Of a stretch of 64,000 bases of DNA, positions 9,986-21,868 are shown in pieces. The notes under the pieces are model-generated. The model ran no database searches and was not told the DNA's origin. It saw only the letters and a list, made by a program, of their open reading frames with translations. Both the position numbers and the translations under genes were made by a program. Location of the stretch: the NCBI RefSeq assembly GCF_029168945.1, contig NC_083601.1, positions 75,195,595 to 75,259,594 of the forward strand. Reading direction: 5' to 3'. How positions within the stretch are numbered: position 1 is the first letter of the stretch; each line of letters opens with the position of its first letter. The DNA comes from Cannabis sativa (lineage: Eukaryota > Streptophyta > Magnoliopsida > Rosales > Cannabaceae).

Positions 9986-12829
9986 ATAATCACATATGTT
10001 ATAGAAATACTAAATCTAACAAAGTTTATTTTCCAAGGTCTTTCAACAAACTGATACAGTGTCCCGTTTAGGCGAGAGTCAAAGTATCATCCATTGAATA
10101 GAGTTGTCAACTCATCTAAAATGATAATCATTCTAGCAACCTTTTATTCGATCAAGATTGGAATTCAGTGTTGTCCCATTTAGGCGAGAGTCAAGGCAAT
10201 TCTATCTTATGAGCTTCCACCATTGTTTCATAATTTGCAAGTCAAGTATGGTCGCCACCATTAGGGTGATCCATACCATACAAAACACTTACAAACTACT
10301 TATCTTTCGAGATTAAACGGTGCGAAATTGTTAATGAACGTTTCTCCATTAGGGAGGATTACTCACTAAAACAAACGCGATGTAAAACCAACAATGGAGA
10401 TCGAATGTCTCTTGATTAAAAGCTCATTATTTTAAAAAAAAAAATATGTATTTTGTATAATCATTTTATTCGATATTATGATGATGAAAAATTACAAATT
10501 AAAGTTGGTTTAAATAAAAAATCAACTTTAATTAATTTTCAATTATTGTTTAATTCAAAAAATAAATTCGAATAAATATCGAACAAGTTCCATATTATAA
10601 TAATGAAAAGTTACAAATCAAAGTTGGTTTAAATAACAAATCAACTTTAATTAAATTTCAATTATTATTTAAATTCAAAAAATAAATTCGAATATAATGG
10701 AACAAATTTGAAAATATCTTGTTTAACTTGTTTTAGAAGACTCTAAAAAAAATTAACTTAAATATCTTTCAAATCAGATTTAATTAAATTAAAATTAAGT
10801 TGAAACCACTTAATTTAAAATATTCCATTTTAAGTTAATATTCGAAAAGATATTAACTCAAAAAATATCTAAAATATTCCATTTTAATATAATATTCGAA
10901 AAGATATTAACTTAAAAAATATCTAAAGAATCTTAATAACCAATGCCTAAAATTCCTCAACTTAATTTTGAAATTTTAAATCCAAAAGATATTCAGATTT
11001 AAGTTGGTTAGTTATAGATAACTAAATATCAACTTAAATAGGAATATTTAATGAAAATTTTAAATTAAGCTGCAGAAAGAATCTAGATAGTTATAATTCC
11101 ATATTTAATTAAATACAAGAAAATACATATAGTCTAGCTTAAAATTCTTTAAACTATGGTTTTCTTAAATTAATTTCAAAATAAATGAAATTAATTATGT
11201 TGCTAATCAATTTTATTAGGTTAAAATAATTTAATTAACTTAGTACAGTTATTCAAATCAGGCAAATGGGCCTTCACAATTGGGGTGGTTCATGTGAGGG
11301 GGTGCTGGGTTCAGTATGTCGTACCCACTTCTATGGCTCCCAACTCTCACACAAGGCCCAAAAGAGAGGAATTTAACCTTAAAATGAACAACTGTTATTA
11401 ATTGAATAGGCCTAATAACTAAATGGGCCTAAATTAAATCTATCAAGAACTATGACATTTTATTTAGCAACAACAACATATATGCATCTATAATGAAATT
11501 AAACACATAGGCTCACACAGGCACACTTTGGATGGGTCCTATCATGTTGCTAGGTCATACACAGATGAAAGAAGATTGTAAATATACTTGTTACAAATTA
11601 TTTACTTGACCAACGGAGCCATGAGTTAAAATCAGATCATTGGATCTGTCAACAAGTTAACCATGGCTATTTGCAATCAAGCAATAATAGGTTTCAAAAA
11701 AAAATTTACAAACAAGCTAAAAAGACATACTCCTGCAACAAGGTTAGCTGGATAGTTGGAAGTAGGATTTATTTAATTTTAAATTAATAATTTCGAAAAA
11801 ATAATTAATTAAATAAATAAATAATTAATTTTCGAAAATTAAAAAAAAATTAAAAAATTTCAAAATTGTAAAAAAACATTTAAAATTAAACCGACAATTT
11901 TTAAAAAATTAGGTTTCAACCAACCCAAATATCATTTCAAAATTTGCTAACTACTTTTAAAATTTAATGTTATTTTATAAATAAAAATTAAATAAAAAAT
12001 TAAAAAAGATAAATAAATATCTTTTTTAGATTTTAAATATAATTTAAATAAATAAAATAAAAAAATTTAAAAGTTAGCAAAATATCTTACATCTATTTAA
12101 AATTACATGACTATAGTTATCTTATTTTAGATTTAAATAAGGTCAAATTATTTAAAAAAAAAAATAATTTTAAAAAATTTAATATCTGACCTTAAAATTA
12201 AAAATAAGATAAGATATAATCAAATTTAAAAATAAGATAGATAATTAATCAAAAAATATAGATATTTACTATTTTTCAAATTCAAATTACACTAATATCA
12301 TGAATTAAATTTAAAAAATATTAATTAATTTAATTATGATAATTAGAATTGAATTAGGAATAGTAAATGTATAAATACAGAACTACACAAAAAAATCAGA
12401 AGTTAAATCCATGAAAAAGCATGAAAAATCGAAGAAAAACGAAAAAATTGCGAGCTGTACGGACGTGATGCTGTGCATACCCGTCCGCGCGCGCAAAGAG
12501 GTGATTTGGGCGAGCAACCTCGGCGGCAGCAGGATTTGCATGAAATCCGCGCGCGCAGGAGGTGTGATGCTCAACCCTGATTTTTTCGAAACTTCAAAAA
12601 ATCATAACTAATTCAAATTAAATCGAAATTTAGTTCTGTGAAAAAGTAACTTGCTTAATTTTTTCCATACTATCCAATAAAAATAATTCCAGAATCAAAT
12701 ATTCAATTATTTTTCACGGAAATTCACAAACATCAATCAATCATCAAATAACACTCAATACAACATGATACCATCCAAAACATCAAACAATCGTTTTAAA
12801 GTCCAAATTTCTTGGAAGCAAATCAATTA
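9986..12829 (-). other. Long non-coding leader of Copia-A
   Basis: 2.8 kb of mostly AT-rich sequence between primer site and gag, without coding frames. It holds two copies of a conserved block reading TTTGACTCTCGCCTAAACGG on the minus strand (10060-10083 and 10172-10194). It also has a strikingly GC-rich patch with two CGCGCGCG runs (12455-12580), and very AT-rich DNA at 11760-12380. The same leader architecture is found in Copia-B and element C, so it belongs to the family rather than being a later insertion. Confidence 0.8.
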
Positions 12830-12848
12830 CCATGGCTCTGATACCAGT
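12830..12848 (-). promoter_or_regulatory. Primer-binding site of Copia-A
   Basis: On the minus strand the LTR end ...CGAACA is followed by ACTGGTATCAGAGCCATGG. TGGTATCAGAGCC(ATGG) is the standard plant site complementary to the 3' end of initiator Met tRNA. It fixes element orientation and the inner edge of the 5' LTR. Confidence 0.95.
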
Positions 12849-14737
12849 TGTTCGAAATTATTTTACCAGGATCTTAGATCTACTCACAAGTATGTTGTTT
12901 AACACCCTAAATATGAACTTTCTAAAACGATAAAATAAACACATATAAAGTTTAGGAAACCTTACATTGAGTGCAGCGGAATTAAATGACTCCTTCCGTT
13001 CAGATCTCTAACCCTTGTATCCTTTCTGCCGCAGAGTATTATCAAGATCTGAACCTGGATCTCTTTCTCTGAATCTTTGATGCTGAAACTCCTTTTGCTG
13101 AAGATCTTTCTTTACGATCTTCCTCACTATGATTGAGGTATTACTTGTTGTGTGTGGGCACTACTCTAATCACTAAGGGTTTCGAAATATGAAGGAAGAA
13201 GAGAGAGAGAGAGAGTGGCGGCCAAAGATAGAGAGAGAGGCTCACGTTTTTCTAAATGAGAAGTGTAATTTTCCTGAAGCCTTCACTACCTATTTATAGC
13301 ATTCCACTAGGGTTAGGTTTGAATTATTTGGCATTAAAATAATGAAAATATCAGAGGTAAAACCCTATAAAAGTGGTCGGCCATGGCTTATTGGATTTGG
13401 GCCTCACTTTTTGCAATTTTGCAGTTTTATCACTTTTGCATCTGATTTTCTTAAAAATGCCAATTTTCTAAATCAACCATTTAAATGTCAATTCTAACTA
13501 TTTAATAACTATAAATAATTATTAAATAATATTTTCATTTATCATATTTATTAATTGAACCATACAAAGTATCATAATTAACAAATATGCCCCTAACAAC
13601 TCTTTCTTTACAATTTCGCCCTTACTTAGTGAAAAATTCACAAAAAGACATAGTCTAACTTGAGAATTATAATTGATTAATCAAAACCAATTACATCAGT
13701 CTTACAAGCAATATTATCTCAACTAGTGTGGGGACCATGGGTCTATATAGCCGAGCTTCCAATAAGTAGATCAAGAATTTATTACTAAAATTCAGTAACT
13801 TATTAATTCTTCGTTGAATCCACGCATAGAACTAAGAATTTCACTCTCAGTATCTAGAATGCTCTATATGTTCCACAATATAGACACATCATTAGTTATC
13901 CATTGTTATAATCCTAATTTGATCAATGATCCTCTATATGAATGATCTACACTGTAAAGGGATTAGATTACCGTTACACCCTACTATGTATTTCATCCTT
14001 AAAACACTTGACCCCGTATAAATGATATTTCAGCTTATGTGAAATGAGTACTCCACCATTTATGTTCGTTTTGTCAAGCTCGAAGGAGATCATCCTTTGC
14101 TTACTATTTTCCATATAGAAGCTATAGATTCCATGTTTATGTTAGCGCTCACACTCAATTGCACTACCGTGTTCCCAAAATGTACGTATCACCCTGACCT
14201 AAAAGTAGGCTTAACTAACAAATCAAAGAACACGAATAGCCTCCTGAGATTGAGCCTAATCATAACAGGATTAAGAACATTTGATCTAGGATCAACTAGG
14301 CGATATTGACTTGAATAGATTTTACGGTAAGTTTAATAAATCTAAGTCAAAGTTCAATATAGGTCCCTTCCGATGGATACTCCATGCATCCAACCTGAGC
14401 TTTACTTTAACAAATGTTCTGGAAAGAACATAGCATTTCTCCAAATGCAAGTAAACTCTTGTTGTAGATTATCATATGAGTAAAACCCTGTGTTTGATAA
14501 ATCTAGGAAACTTTATTCACATAGTCATGTTTACTTTCCAAAGTGATGACAACACAATAAACAGGATTAAGTATGTGAAAAGGGTTTCAGATGAATTTAT
14601 AAATCAAATAGACAAGCAATTGATAAAGTGAAGCAAAACATACACAAATGAATGAAAAATACTTCTGTTTCTTTATTGATGTTAAATAAAATAGATTACA
14701 TTGAAATGGAGTTTTATTTAGGGCATAAAACCCAACA
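12849..14737 (-). repeat. 5' LTR of Copia-A
   Basis: 1889 bp, the partner of 4355-6243. Its outer end is marked by ACCCAACA at 14737 and the duplication ACATC. TATA box at 13290-13299 (minus strand). One terminal change (TGTTCGAAAT instead of TGTTGGAAAT) lies next to the primer site. An antisense open frame at 14097-14309 matches that of the other LTR. Confidence 0.95.
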
Positions 14738-14742
14738 ACATC

Positions 14743-15873
14743 TTCATGGAAAATAACATCCATAGTAATAAACATGCATCGAGTAGGGGGATGATAACAT
14801 CTATACCCTTTTTGATGCAATGCATATCCAACAAACACACATTTCAAGGCTCGAGGCATAACTTACTTCGTTGATCTTTGGGAAGGTGAACATATGCAAC
14901 GCAACCAAAGACATGGGGTGGTAGATTGGGAACACTGGGTGCTACAACTGCGTCAGTGAGAGCTTGTAATGGTGTCTTAAAGTTGAGTGATCTTGAAGGA
15001 ACTCGATTGATGAGGTAGGCAGTTGACATGAGAGCTTCACCCTAGTAATGAGTGGGCATGTGTGCTTCAATGAGAGAAGCCTAGAAAACCTCCAATAAGT
15101 GTCTATTTTTTCTTTCGGCAATACCATTTTGTTGTGGTGTATCTCGACAACTGGTTTGATGAATAGACCCGTGAGAGTCTAAGAATTGTTGAAGCTCATT
15201 ATTGTTATACTCTCCCCCGTTATCACTGCGAAGTACTTGTATCTGGGCATTATATTGTGTTCTGACAGTATTGTAGAATTTTTTAAATAATACAGTAACT
15301 TCTGATTTGGATTTCATGAGGCATAACCAGGTCATTCGAGTACAATCATCAATAAATGTAACAAACCAATAAGAGCCTCCAAATGTAGGAACTTTGGAAG
15401 GGCCCCAAACATCAGAATGAACAATCATAAATGGATTTGGACTTTTATTCAAAATCAAAGGAAATGAAGCAAGATGGCTTTTAGCAAGTTCACAAACATC
15501 ACATTTGAAAGTAGAAATATCCAAATCAGTAAACAAAGTAGGAAACAAACATTTTAAGTATCCAAAGGAGGCATGTCCTAAACGTCGATGCCAAAGCCAA
15601 ATTTTAGTTGATTTCTTGGTACTATTGACGGTGAAAGCCTGTTGCAGCTTGACACAACTTGTTGACTTCAAATCCAAGTAATACAACATCCCTTTCTTTA
15701 TACCATAACCAATCGTTTGTTGAGTCTGAATATCCTTAAACACAAAAGAGTTAGGACCAAAAATAACCACACAAGACAAGGTATTAGTAATTTGTGAAAC
15801 AGATATAAGATTATAGTTCAAAGAAGGAACTACCAACACAGAATCAAGATGTAAAGTGTTAGTAAGATGACAT
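14743..15873 (-). pseudogene. Copia-0 GAG-pre-integrase and integrase, broken
   Basis: From 15873 down: protease-to-integrase spacer (LVVPSLNYNLISVSQI), the zinc-finger region HRRLGHASFG ... CDVCELAKSH, and the integrase catalytic motifs SDVWGP, RSDNGGEY and NGIAERKNR. Then come PHVFGCVAYVHLPKD and the C-terminal GYxxHQKGYRCYHPPTR region, ending at the Copia-A target site. Stops and frame changes occur near 15081 (after LLEVF) and 14844-15029. The upstream part is missing because LTR-E is inserted at 15874. Confidence 0.9.
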
Positions 15874-16518
15874 TGTTGGGTTTTATGCCCTAAATAAAAC
15901 TCTTTACAATCTGATTAATTATCAATATAAGAAATTTGAAGTGATTTATGTTTGCATGAATTTTACATGCTAATGGTTTAATATGTTTATTACATTTTCA
16001 CACAAAATCAGTTAAATCCAGATCATATGTTTATTCACGATTACAGTATTGTCAACACAGTGGAATGTAATTGTGATCATATGAATCAAAAGACTAAGTC
16101 CCTGTTTCATCAATATTTTGGATTTACACTAATGTGATAATCAGCGATGATGTGTACTTACACTTGGAGTAAGTGTTATGTTCTTTCCAGGACATTAGTA
16201 AAGTATACTGGTTTCGAATGTATGGAGTATACATTGGACTAGACCGATATTGCAACTTAGTTAAGATATTATAAACTTACCGTTATATCTTTCCAAGTCA
16301 ATATCAGTAGTTGATCTTAAGATTAAAAGAATCTAAATCCTAATATGCTTAGGCTCAACTCAGGAGTGTTATTCATGTTCTTTGATTTATTAGTTAAGCC
16401 TACTTTTGGGTCAGGGTGATACGTATATTTTAGGAACATGATAGTATGATTGAGTGGGAGTGATGAACATAAATATGGAATCTATAGCTTCTACTGGTGT
16501 ATAGAAGTCAAGTGATGA
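15874..16518 (+). repeat. LTR-E, first part (Angela-like LTR split by the Gypsy element)
   Basis: Starts TGTTGGGTTTTATGCCC in plus orientation, inserted in Copia-0 integrase after GACAT (15869-15873). It follows the same order of blocks as the Angela-like LTRs elsewhere in the window but is more diverged. It is cut at 16518 by the Gypsy insertion (duplication GATGA, 16514-16518) and resumes at 25584. Confidence 0.88.
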
Positions 16519-18595
16519 TGTAATGACCGCTCTAGTAATGTGGATTAGAAAAGGCAATTAGCACTAATTTTTATTATTTTATTATTTTATTAATATTTGT
16601 GAATTAATTTTGATTATGGACCCCAATATTTAGAAATAAATATTAGAGTTATAATTTCTCAATTCTGGAGATTTTATTAAACTCTAGGGGTATTATTTAG
16701 CTTATATGTGAAATATGTTAATTTTGTAATTTTTGCTCGGCGACAACGGAAAATGCGATGGATGGCTAGATAATCACATGAGTAAGTTTAGAACCCTATT
16801 TTATAGTGGGGGATATTTTAGAGAAAATAAATTATCGGGTTTGAGCGGGGTTATGGAAATTGACCATTTTACCCCTAGTTTCAAAGAAATACCTTAGTTT
16901 AAGTCTAAGGGTATTTTTGTCATTTGAAGGGATAGGAGATAGGTGGCTCTTTTGTTGATTGACACCTAGGAAGGTTACTTTCAGCCAAGATTAGTTAATT
17001 CTTTCCCAATTTGGAAAATCAAAGAAAAAGGAATTAGAAAAAAACCATTTTCTCTTGGACTCTTCTCTCTTTCTTTCGGCTGGGACAACCTAGGGCAAGC
17101 ATCAATTTTCTTTTCCATTTCTCTGAGTTTTCAGCAAGAATTCAAGGGGGGAAATCAACCTAAGGTAAGCCCTAATGGTCCTCTTCTCTAATTTTCAAGT
17201 TTTGAATTAGTTGAAGTAGTGAAATTGTGTTATAGGAGCTGTTAGGGTTTGTTATTTGTTTGGTTTGAATTCTAGGGTTAGTATGAGTTGAGTTTAGCCC
17301 ATAGCAGCTGGTTTTGAGGTTTATGGTTGGTTTTATGCAACTTTGAACATTGAGTTCAAAGCTTTAAAGCTTTAATGGCAAGTTGATATTTATTGTGTTT
17401 TTCTGTGAAATACTGGCTGGGTTTTATTGTGTATGCATTGTTTAGGTATCTTTTGGAAAGTTTGGTAAAGTTTGGAATTGATTTGAATCAAGGGGGACAA
17501 ATTTTTGGGTTTCTGCAGATGAACCGGAATTCCGGTTCTGGGTGGTCTGTACCAACCGGTCGACCGGTTGGTGACCCAGAACCGGGATACCGGTTGGATC
17601 CGGTCTGCCTGTTGGGTATTTGTCCAGAACCCTAGTTTTAGCCAATTTTGGGTTATATAGGGTTTTGCCATGAGGTTTATTGATAGAGGAACATTTAGTT
17701 TCGGGTTTTAAGTCCCGGAAAGTGATTTGGCGAATCACTCATATGTGTTATCATTCTTGTGATTAGGGCATCCATCTAGCACGTAAATTCCGTTCAGGTC
17801 GGCCAGCACACTTGAATTCGGAAAACAGGTAAGAACTGTGTATAATGTATGATGTGATTATCTGAATGTGTGTATATGTGTTTATATATGCATGCTTGAA
17901 TTATGTTAAACACTACCAACACTTGTGTGAGTGTATTGGTACAGTGATTGTTGTTAATTAGAGTACGATACAGTGATACTAACACAAGTATAGAAAATGC
18001 TAAGGTGTGTGGTACATCACTCAGTGATACTCAGTGATCGGGATAAACCCTACCAACACTCGTACAGTGAGGTACGTTGTGTATGTGGTATAGTGGTTGT
18101 ACCCTGGTATTGAACGTTCATGCTCATCTGTTAAGCTCTGTAAATAGGTGTATGGGCGCCTATTTACAGGTCGGAAATTATATGGTATGTTATATGCATT
18201 TCTTACTGAGTCTGTTGACTCACAGTTTCTGCTTTCATGTGTAGGTAAAGGAAAGGCGAAGGCTGAACAGGAGTGAACCTGAGCTCGGGTGAGATTGTAC
18301 ATGTCAAGCAGCGCGACCTGGAGTGTTCGGTCTCGGGACATCTGGGTGTTATATTTTGAAAGTCGCTGTGCGACCCAAAACTTGTATATTTTGAATGTAA
18401 AGTTTAAACAGTAAATTTTCAAAAGTTTGAAATCGGGATCCCGGGATTTGTAAATATTATATTATTTTATAAAAGTTTAATGTTTAAAGCATAAATTTTA
18501 ATTTGACACGTTTTTCAAGAAATTACTTTGATTAGCAAAGTTTGCACAATAATTGAAAAAAACACTGTAGCGTGCCTTAGCATTAGGGCGTTACA
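16519..18595 (+). repeat. 5' LTR of the Gypsy element
   Basis: 2077 bp. Contains the perfect 16-bp palindrome AACCGGTCGACCGGTT (17554-17569), nested inside inverted arms CCGGTTCTGGGT (17532-17543) and ACCCAGAACCGG (17574-17585). The same structure is kept at 24537-24552 in the 3' LTR. Confidence 0.93.
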
Positions 18596-18599
18596 ATTT

Positions 18600-18612
18600 T
18601 GGTATCAGAGCC
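18600..18612 (+). promoter_or_regulatory. Primer-binding site of the Gypsy element
   Basis: TGGTATCAGAGCC, four bases inside the LTR end TTACA, is complementary to initiator Met tRNA. This is the common primer for plant Gypsy elements. Confidence 0.95.
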
Positions 18613-18877
18613 GCCAGGTTTGTCTACCGAAGCTTGCTATGACATGTACAATCTTCATCAGAGAAAGCTCGGTTCACGGTTCAGTAAGCCCGTACTTGTT
18701 TAGTATTTTAAATAAGTGTGATGTAAAAGCATGTTAGGAAGCATATTAGATTTAAATTAAATATATTTCTTTAAAAAGAAAAGAAAGTGCGTTGCCTTTT
18801 TGCTATTAAGAGCGGAGTTAATTTTGATCGCCGTCTAACCTGCCTACCTTATGGATTCGCAGGCTAAGTCCTATTAA

Positions 18878-19735
18878 ATGGACGCCCCGCGAAATACAAG
18901 AAGCCAGGGTGGCATGGTTGAGGCCGGAGGCGGTCAGGGGAATCCTCAAAATCCCCGTGGTCGCGGCCGTGGCCGTGGCAGAGTTCAGGGTGGTCGCCCT
19001 GTAAATCCACCTCAAGCTCCTCCTGATTGGGAGCAAAGATTTGCTGAAATGCAAGAGAGAATTCGTCAGCAAGATGAAGAGATCCAAAGATTGAGGCAGC
19101 AGGGTCCTCCTGCCGTGCCTCCTCAACAAGTTTAGGCCGTTGCAGTTCCAGCGGTGCCAACAGAACAACCTGTTGTTGGCAACCGTATGGAACCGTTGTA
19201 CGAAAGATTTCGAAAACAGGCACCTCCAGTGTTTCTGGGAGGCCCTGATGTGATGAAGGCCGAGCAATGGCTTTCGATGATTGAGCGCATTCTCAACTTT
19301 ATGGGAGTGGTTGGAAATGATCGAGTAACCTGCGCCACTTTCCAGCTTCAGGAAGATGCTCTCGTGTGGTGGGAATTGATAACCCTCACACGGGACGTCA
19401 CGCTGATGACCTGGGAAGAATTTAGGGAGTTATTCAACTCCAAGTATTACAATGAAGCGGTCCGCAGTGCAAAGCGGAAAGAGTTCACTGATCTAGTTCA
19501 GACTGAGGGTATGTCAGTCACTGAGTATACAACAAAATTTGATCGGTTGGCTAAGTTGGCGGTAGGAATTGTACCCACGGACTTCAGTAAGAAAGAAAAA
19601 TATTTAGCGGGTTTGAGTGCAAAGATCCGGCATGATCTGGTTATTACCACTACCGAAGCAACCACGTATGCAGATATGGTTGAGAAGGCTTTGAGAGCCG
19701 AGGGTGCAGTAAAATTTCTCAGGAGCCCCGGGTGA
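18878..19735 (+). pseudogene. Gypsy gag, with an in-frame stop
   Basis: ATG at 18878. A Gly/Arg-rich N-terminus (RGRGRGR), a predicted coiled coil (EQRFAEMQERIRQQDEEIQRL), then TAG at 19133. The same frame continues through the retrotransposon gag core (PPVFLGGPDVMKAEQWL, DALVWWELITLT, WEEFRELFNSKYY, GMSVTEYTTKFDRLAKL) and ends TGA at 19733. A one-base frame change at about 19725 leads into the next frame with the zinc knuckle. In a working element the protein would assemble the capsid in the cytoplasm. Confidence 0.9.
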
Positions 19736-20507
19736 CTCCGAGTGTTGGTGGAACCCCCACTATTCCTACTCCTGTTTATGGTAGGGATGGTGGTGACTCC
19801 ACCATTGAGCAGAAAAGAAAAGTTGTTCCAGTTTCTGGTGGCTCGGGGCAAAGCAAGCGGTTCCGTGGGAACCAAGGTAGAGGAGGACGACAGGGTTATT
19901 CTTATCCTGAGTGTCCAAGGTGCAAGAAACATCATCCGGGAGAGTGTAACCGGAAGACATGCTTTTTATGTGGCATGGTGGGGCATTTCAAGAAAGATTG
20001 CCCCCAGGCAAAGAAAGAGGAGCCAAAAGTCGAGATGAGACCGGTTCCTGCTCGTGTGTTTGCCATTACCCAAGCTGATGCTGCAGCCAGTCCTTCTGTT
20101 GTGACAGGTCAGCTTCCCGTCAACAACTTGTTATTTACAGTATTATTTGACTCGGGAGCTACACGTTCATATGTGGCTACAAGGGTGATTGATCTTTTGG
20201 GTAGCCTTGTGACATTTTAGAAAGAGGGTTTGGAACCCTAATGCCTAGCGGGGAATTGGTTATCTCTAATAGGCGCATTAGGTCTATGCCGATTAGGATT
20301 GAAGATAGGGAATTGAGTACTGATCTCATAGAATTGAAACTAACTGAGTTTGATATTATACTGGGAATGGATTTCTTATCCAAGTATTCGGCCAGTATAG
20401 ATTGTAGGCGTAAAATGGTGACTTTTCAGCCGGAAGGTGAAGATCCATTTGTTTATGTTGGATCGGTTCGGGGGTCTCGAATCCGGTTATTTCGTGTTGA
20501 GAACTAG
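19732..20507 (+). pseudogene. Gypsy zinc knuckle and protease
   Basis: CPRCKKHHPGEC is followed by the CCHC knuckle CFLCGMVGHFKKDC at about 19955-19997. A spacer leads to the protease active site LFDSGATRSY (about 20145). The frame stops at 20218 (TAG). A third frame (20241-20507) carries the second half of the protease domain (IELKLTEFDIILGMDFLSKY). At least one frameshift therefore splits the protease. Confidence 0.88.
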
Positions 20508-21868
20508 GGATTTACTATGCAATGGTTGTGTAGGATTTCTAGCAGTAGTTTTTGACTCCAGCAGACCTGAAACATTTGGGCCTGAGGTAGTCAGGGTGGT
20601 GAAAGATTTTCTTGATGTGTTTCCCGAGGAATTGCCGGGATTGCCGCCACAGCGAGAGATTGATTTTGTAATTGATTTGGCACCTGGAGTCGATCCTGTT
20701 TCTAAAGCTCCATATAGGATGGCTCCAGCAGAACTCAAGGAGCTTAAGTTACAACTTCAGGGGATGCTTGATATTGGGTTTATTCGACCTAGTGTATCGC
20801 CCTGGGGAGCTCCGGTTCTTTTTGTGAAAAAGAAAGATGGTTCTCTCAGAATGTGTATTGATTATCGGGAACTGAACAAGCTGACGATTAAGAACAAGTA
20901 CCCGTTGCCTAGGATCGATGATCTGTTCGATCAGCTTCAGGGAAAGACAGTGTTTTCGAAGATTGATTTACGGTCTGGTTATCATCAACTCAGAATTCGG
21001 GAGGAGGACATACCAAAGACTGCTTTTAGAACCAGATATGGGCACTATGAGTTTCTGGTAATGTCGTTCGGATTGACCAATGCTCCTGCAGCCTTTATGG
21101 ATCTCATGAATAGGGTGTTCAAGGATTTCCTCGATAACTGCGTTATAGTGTTTATCGATGACATTCTTGTATACTCTCAGTCAGAAGAGGAGCACGAGCA
21201 TCATCTTCGAATGGTGTTACAGCGACTTAGGGATCACATGCTGTATGCCAAGTTCAAAAAGTGCGAATTCTGGTTGTCTGAGGTGTCCTTTTTGGGTCAT
21301 ATTATTGGGAAAAATGGAATTATGGTTGATCCAAACAAGATATAATCAGTGAAGAATTGGCCGAGGCCCAAGTCTGTGACAGAAATTCGAAGTTTTCTCG
21401 GGTTAGCAGGGTATTATCGACGTTTCGTCGAAGGATTTTCTAAACTTTCTATGCCCCTAACTGAATTGACCAAGAAAAATCAGAGATTTGTGTGGTCAGA
21501 TAAGTGTGAATCAAGTTTTCAGGAGTTGAAGCAGCGATTGATAACAGCTCCGGTGTTAGCTTTGCCATCGAATCAAGAGAAATTTGTTGTTTATTGTGAT
21601 GCATCCAGACGGGTGCGGGATGCGTTTTGATGCAAGCGACGAGTCATAGCCTATGCCTCTCGTCAGGCGAAGGATTATGAGCAGCGTTACCCAACTCATG
21701 ATTTAGAGCTCGCCGCTGTGGTTTTTGCTTTAAAGATTTGGCGACATTATCTTTACGGTGAAAAGTGTGAAATTTATACTGATCATAAAAGTCTTAAATA
21801 CTTTTTCACCCAAAAAGATTTGAATATGAGGCGAGTAGAAGGTGGTTGGAGTTAGTTAAGGACTACGA
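20508..21868 (+). pseudogene. Gypsy reverse transcriptase and RNase H
   Basis: RT is intact from about 20560 to 21342: [52 protein letters not shown], the catalytic FIDDILVYS, and [14 protein letters not shown] at 21343-21345 interrupts the thumb. The frame reopens ([24 protein letters not shown]) into RNase H (VVYCDAS) and is lost at 21628, where a small indel disrupts the usual GLGCVLMQ motif. RNase H fragments ([28 protein letters not shown]) continue in other frames to about 21860. Confidence 0.92.

Larger units (their letters stand above)
4355..14737 (-). mobile_element. Copia-A: full-length Angela-like Ty1/Copia retrotransposon
   Basis: Two 1889-bp LTRs (4355-6243 and 12849-14737) in minus orientation flank an internal region with gag-pol. 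A perfect 5-bp target duplication ACATC lies at 4350-4354 and 14738-14742. The LTR starts TGTTGGGTTTTATGCCC and ends TTCCAACA in element orientation. Primer site and polypurine tract sit immediately inside the LTRs. LTR size, TGTTGG start and RT/RNase H motifs resemble the Angela/BARE group. The LTRs differ at a few tens of positions by eye. One nonsense codon and one frameshift in pol make this copy non-autonomous. A long untranslated leader (9986-12829) separates the primer site from gag. Confidence 0.95.
1678..15873 (-). mobile_element. Copia-0: old Ty1/Copia retrotransposon, interrupted and incomplete
   Basis: Pieces of one minus-strand Copia polyprotein lie at 1847-3860 (linker, reverse transcriptase, RNase H) and 14743-15873 (GAG-pre-integrase, integrase). 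Removing a MITE (3861-4348) and Copia-A (4355-14737) rejoins them in frame: integrase C-terminus ...FHEDV continues directly as MYYSEVEFQG. The element is therefore the host for those insertions. Its own 5' part (gag, protease, 5' LTR) is absent beyond 15873, where another LTR is inserted. Multiple stops and frameshifts make it the oldest layer. Clade is perhaps Ivana/Tork-like, with low confidence. Confidence 0.85.

Noticed and set aside
14587..14737. Protein-coding tail of Copia-0 integrase continuing below 14738
   Set aside because: The frame runs on by chance into the Copia-A LTR. The true Copia-0 sequence ends at the target site and resumes beyond 4348.
17390..18422. Several open frames of 60-133 codons in the Gypsy LTR, repeated at 24341-25405
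   Set aside because: They lie in the LTR on both strands, match no protein family I know, and recur only because the LTR is duplicated.
19133..19735. Programmed readthrough or frameshift in Gypsy gag
   Set aside because: A TAG and a one-base shift could be recoding signals, but the element has other random breaks in RT, RNase H and integrase, so decay is the simpler reading.
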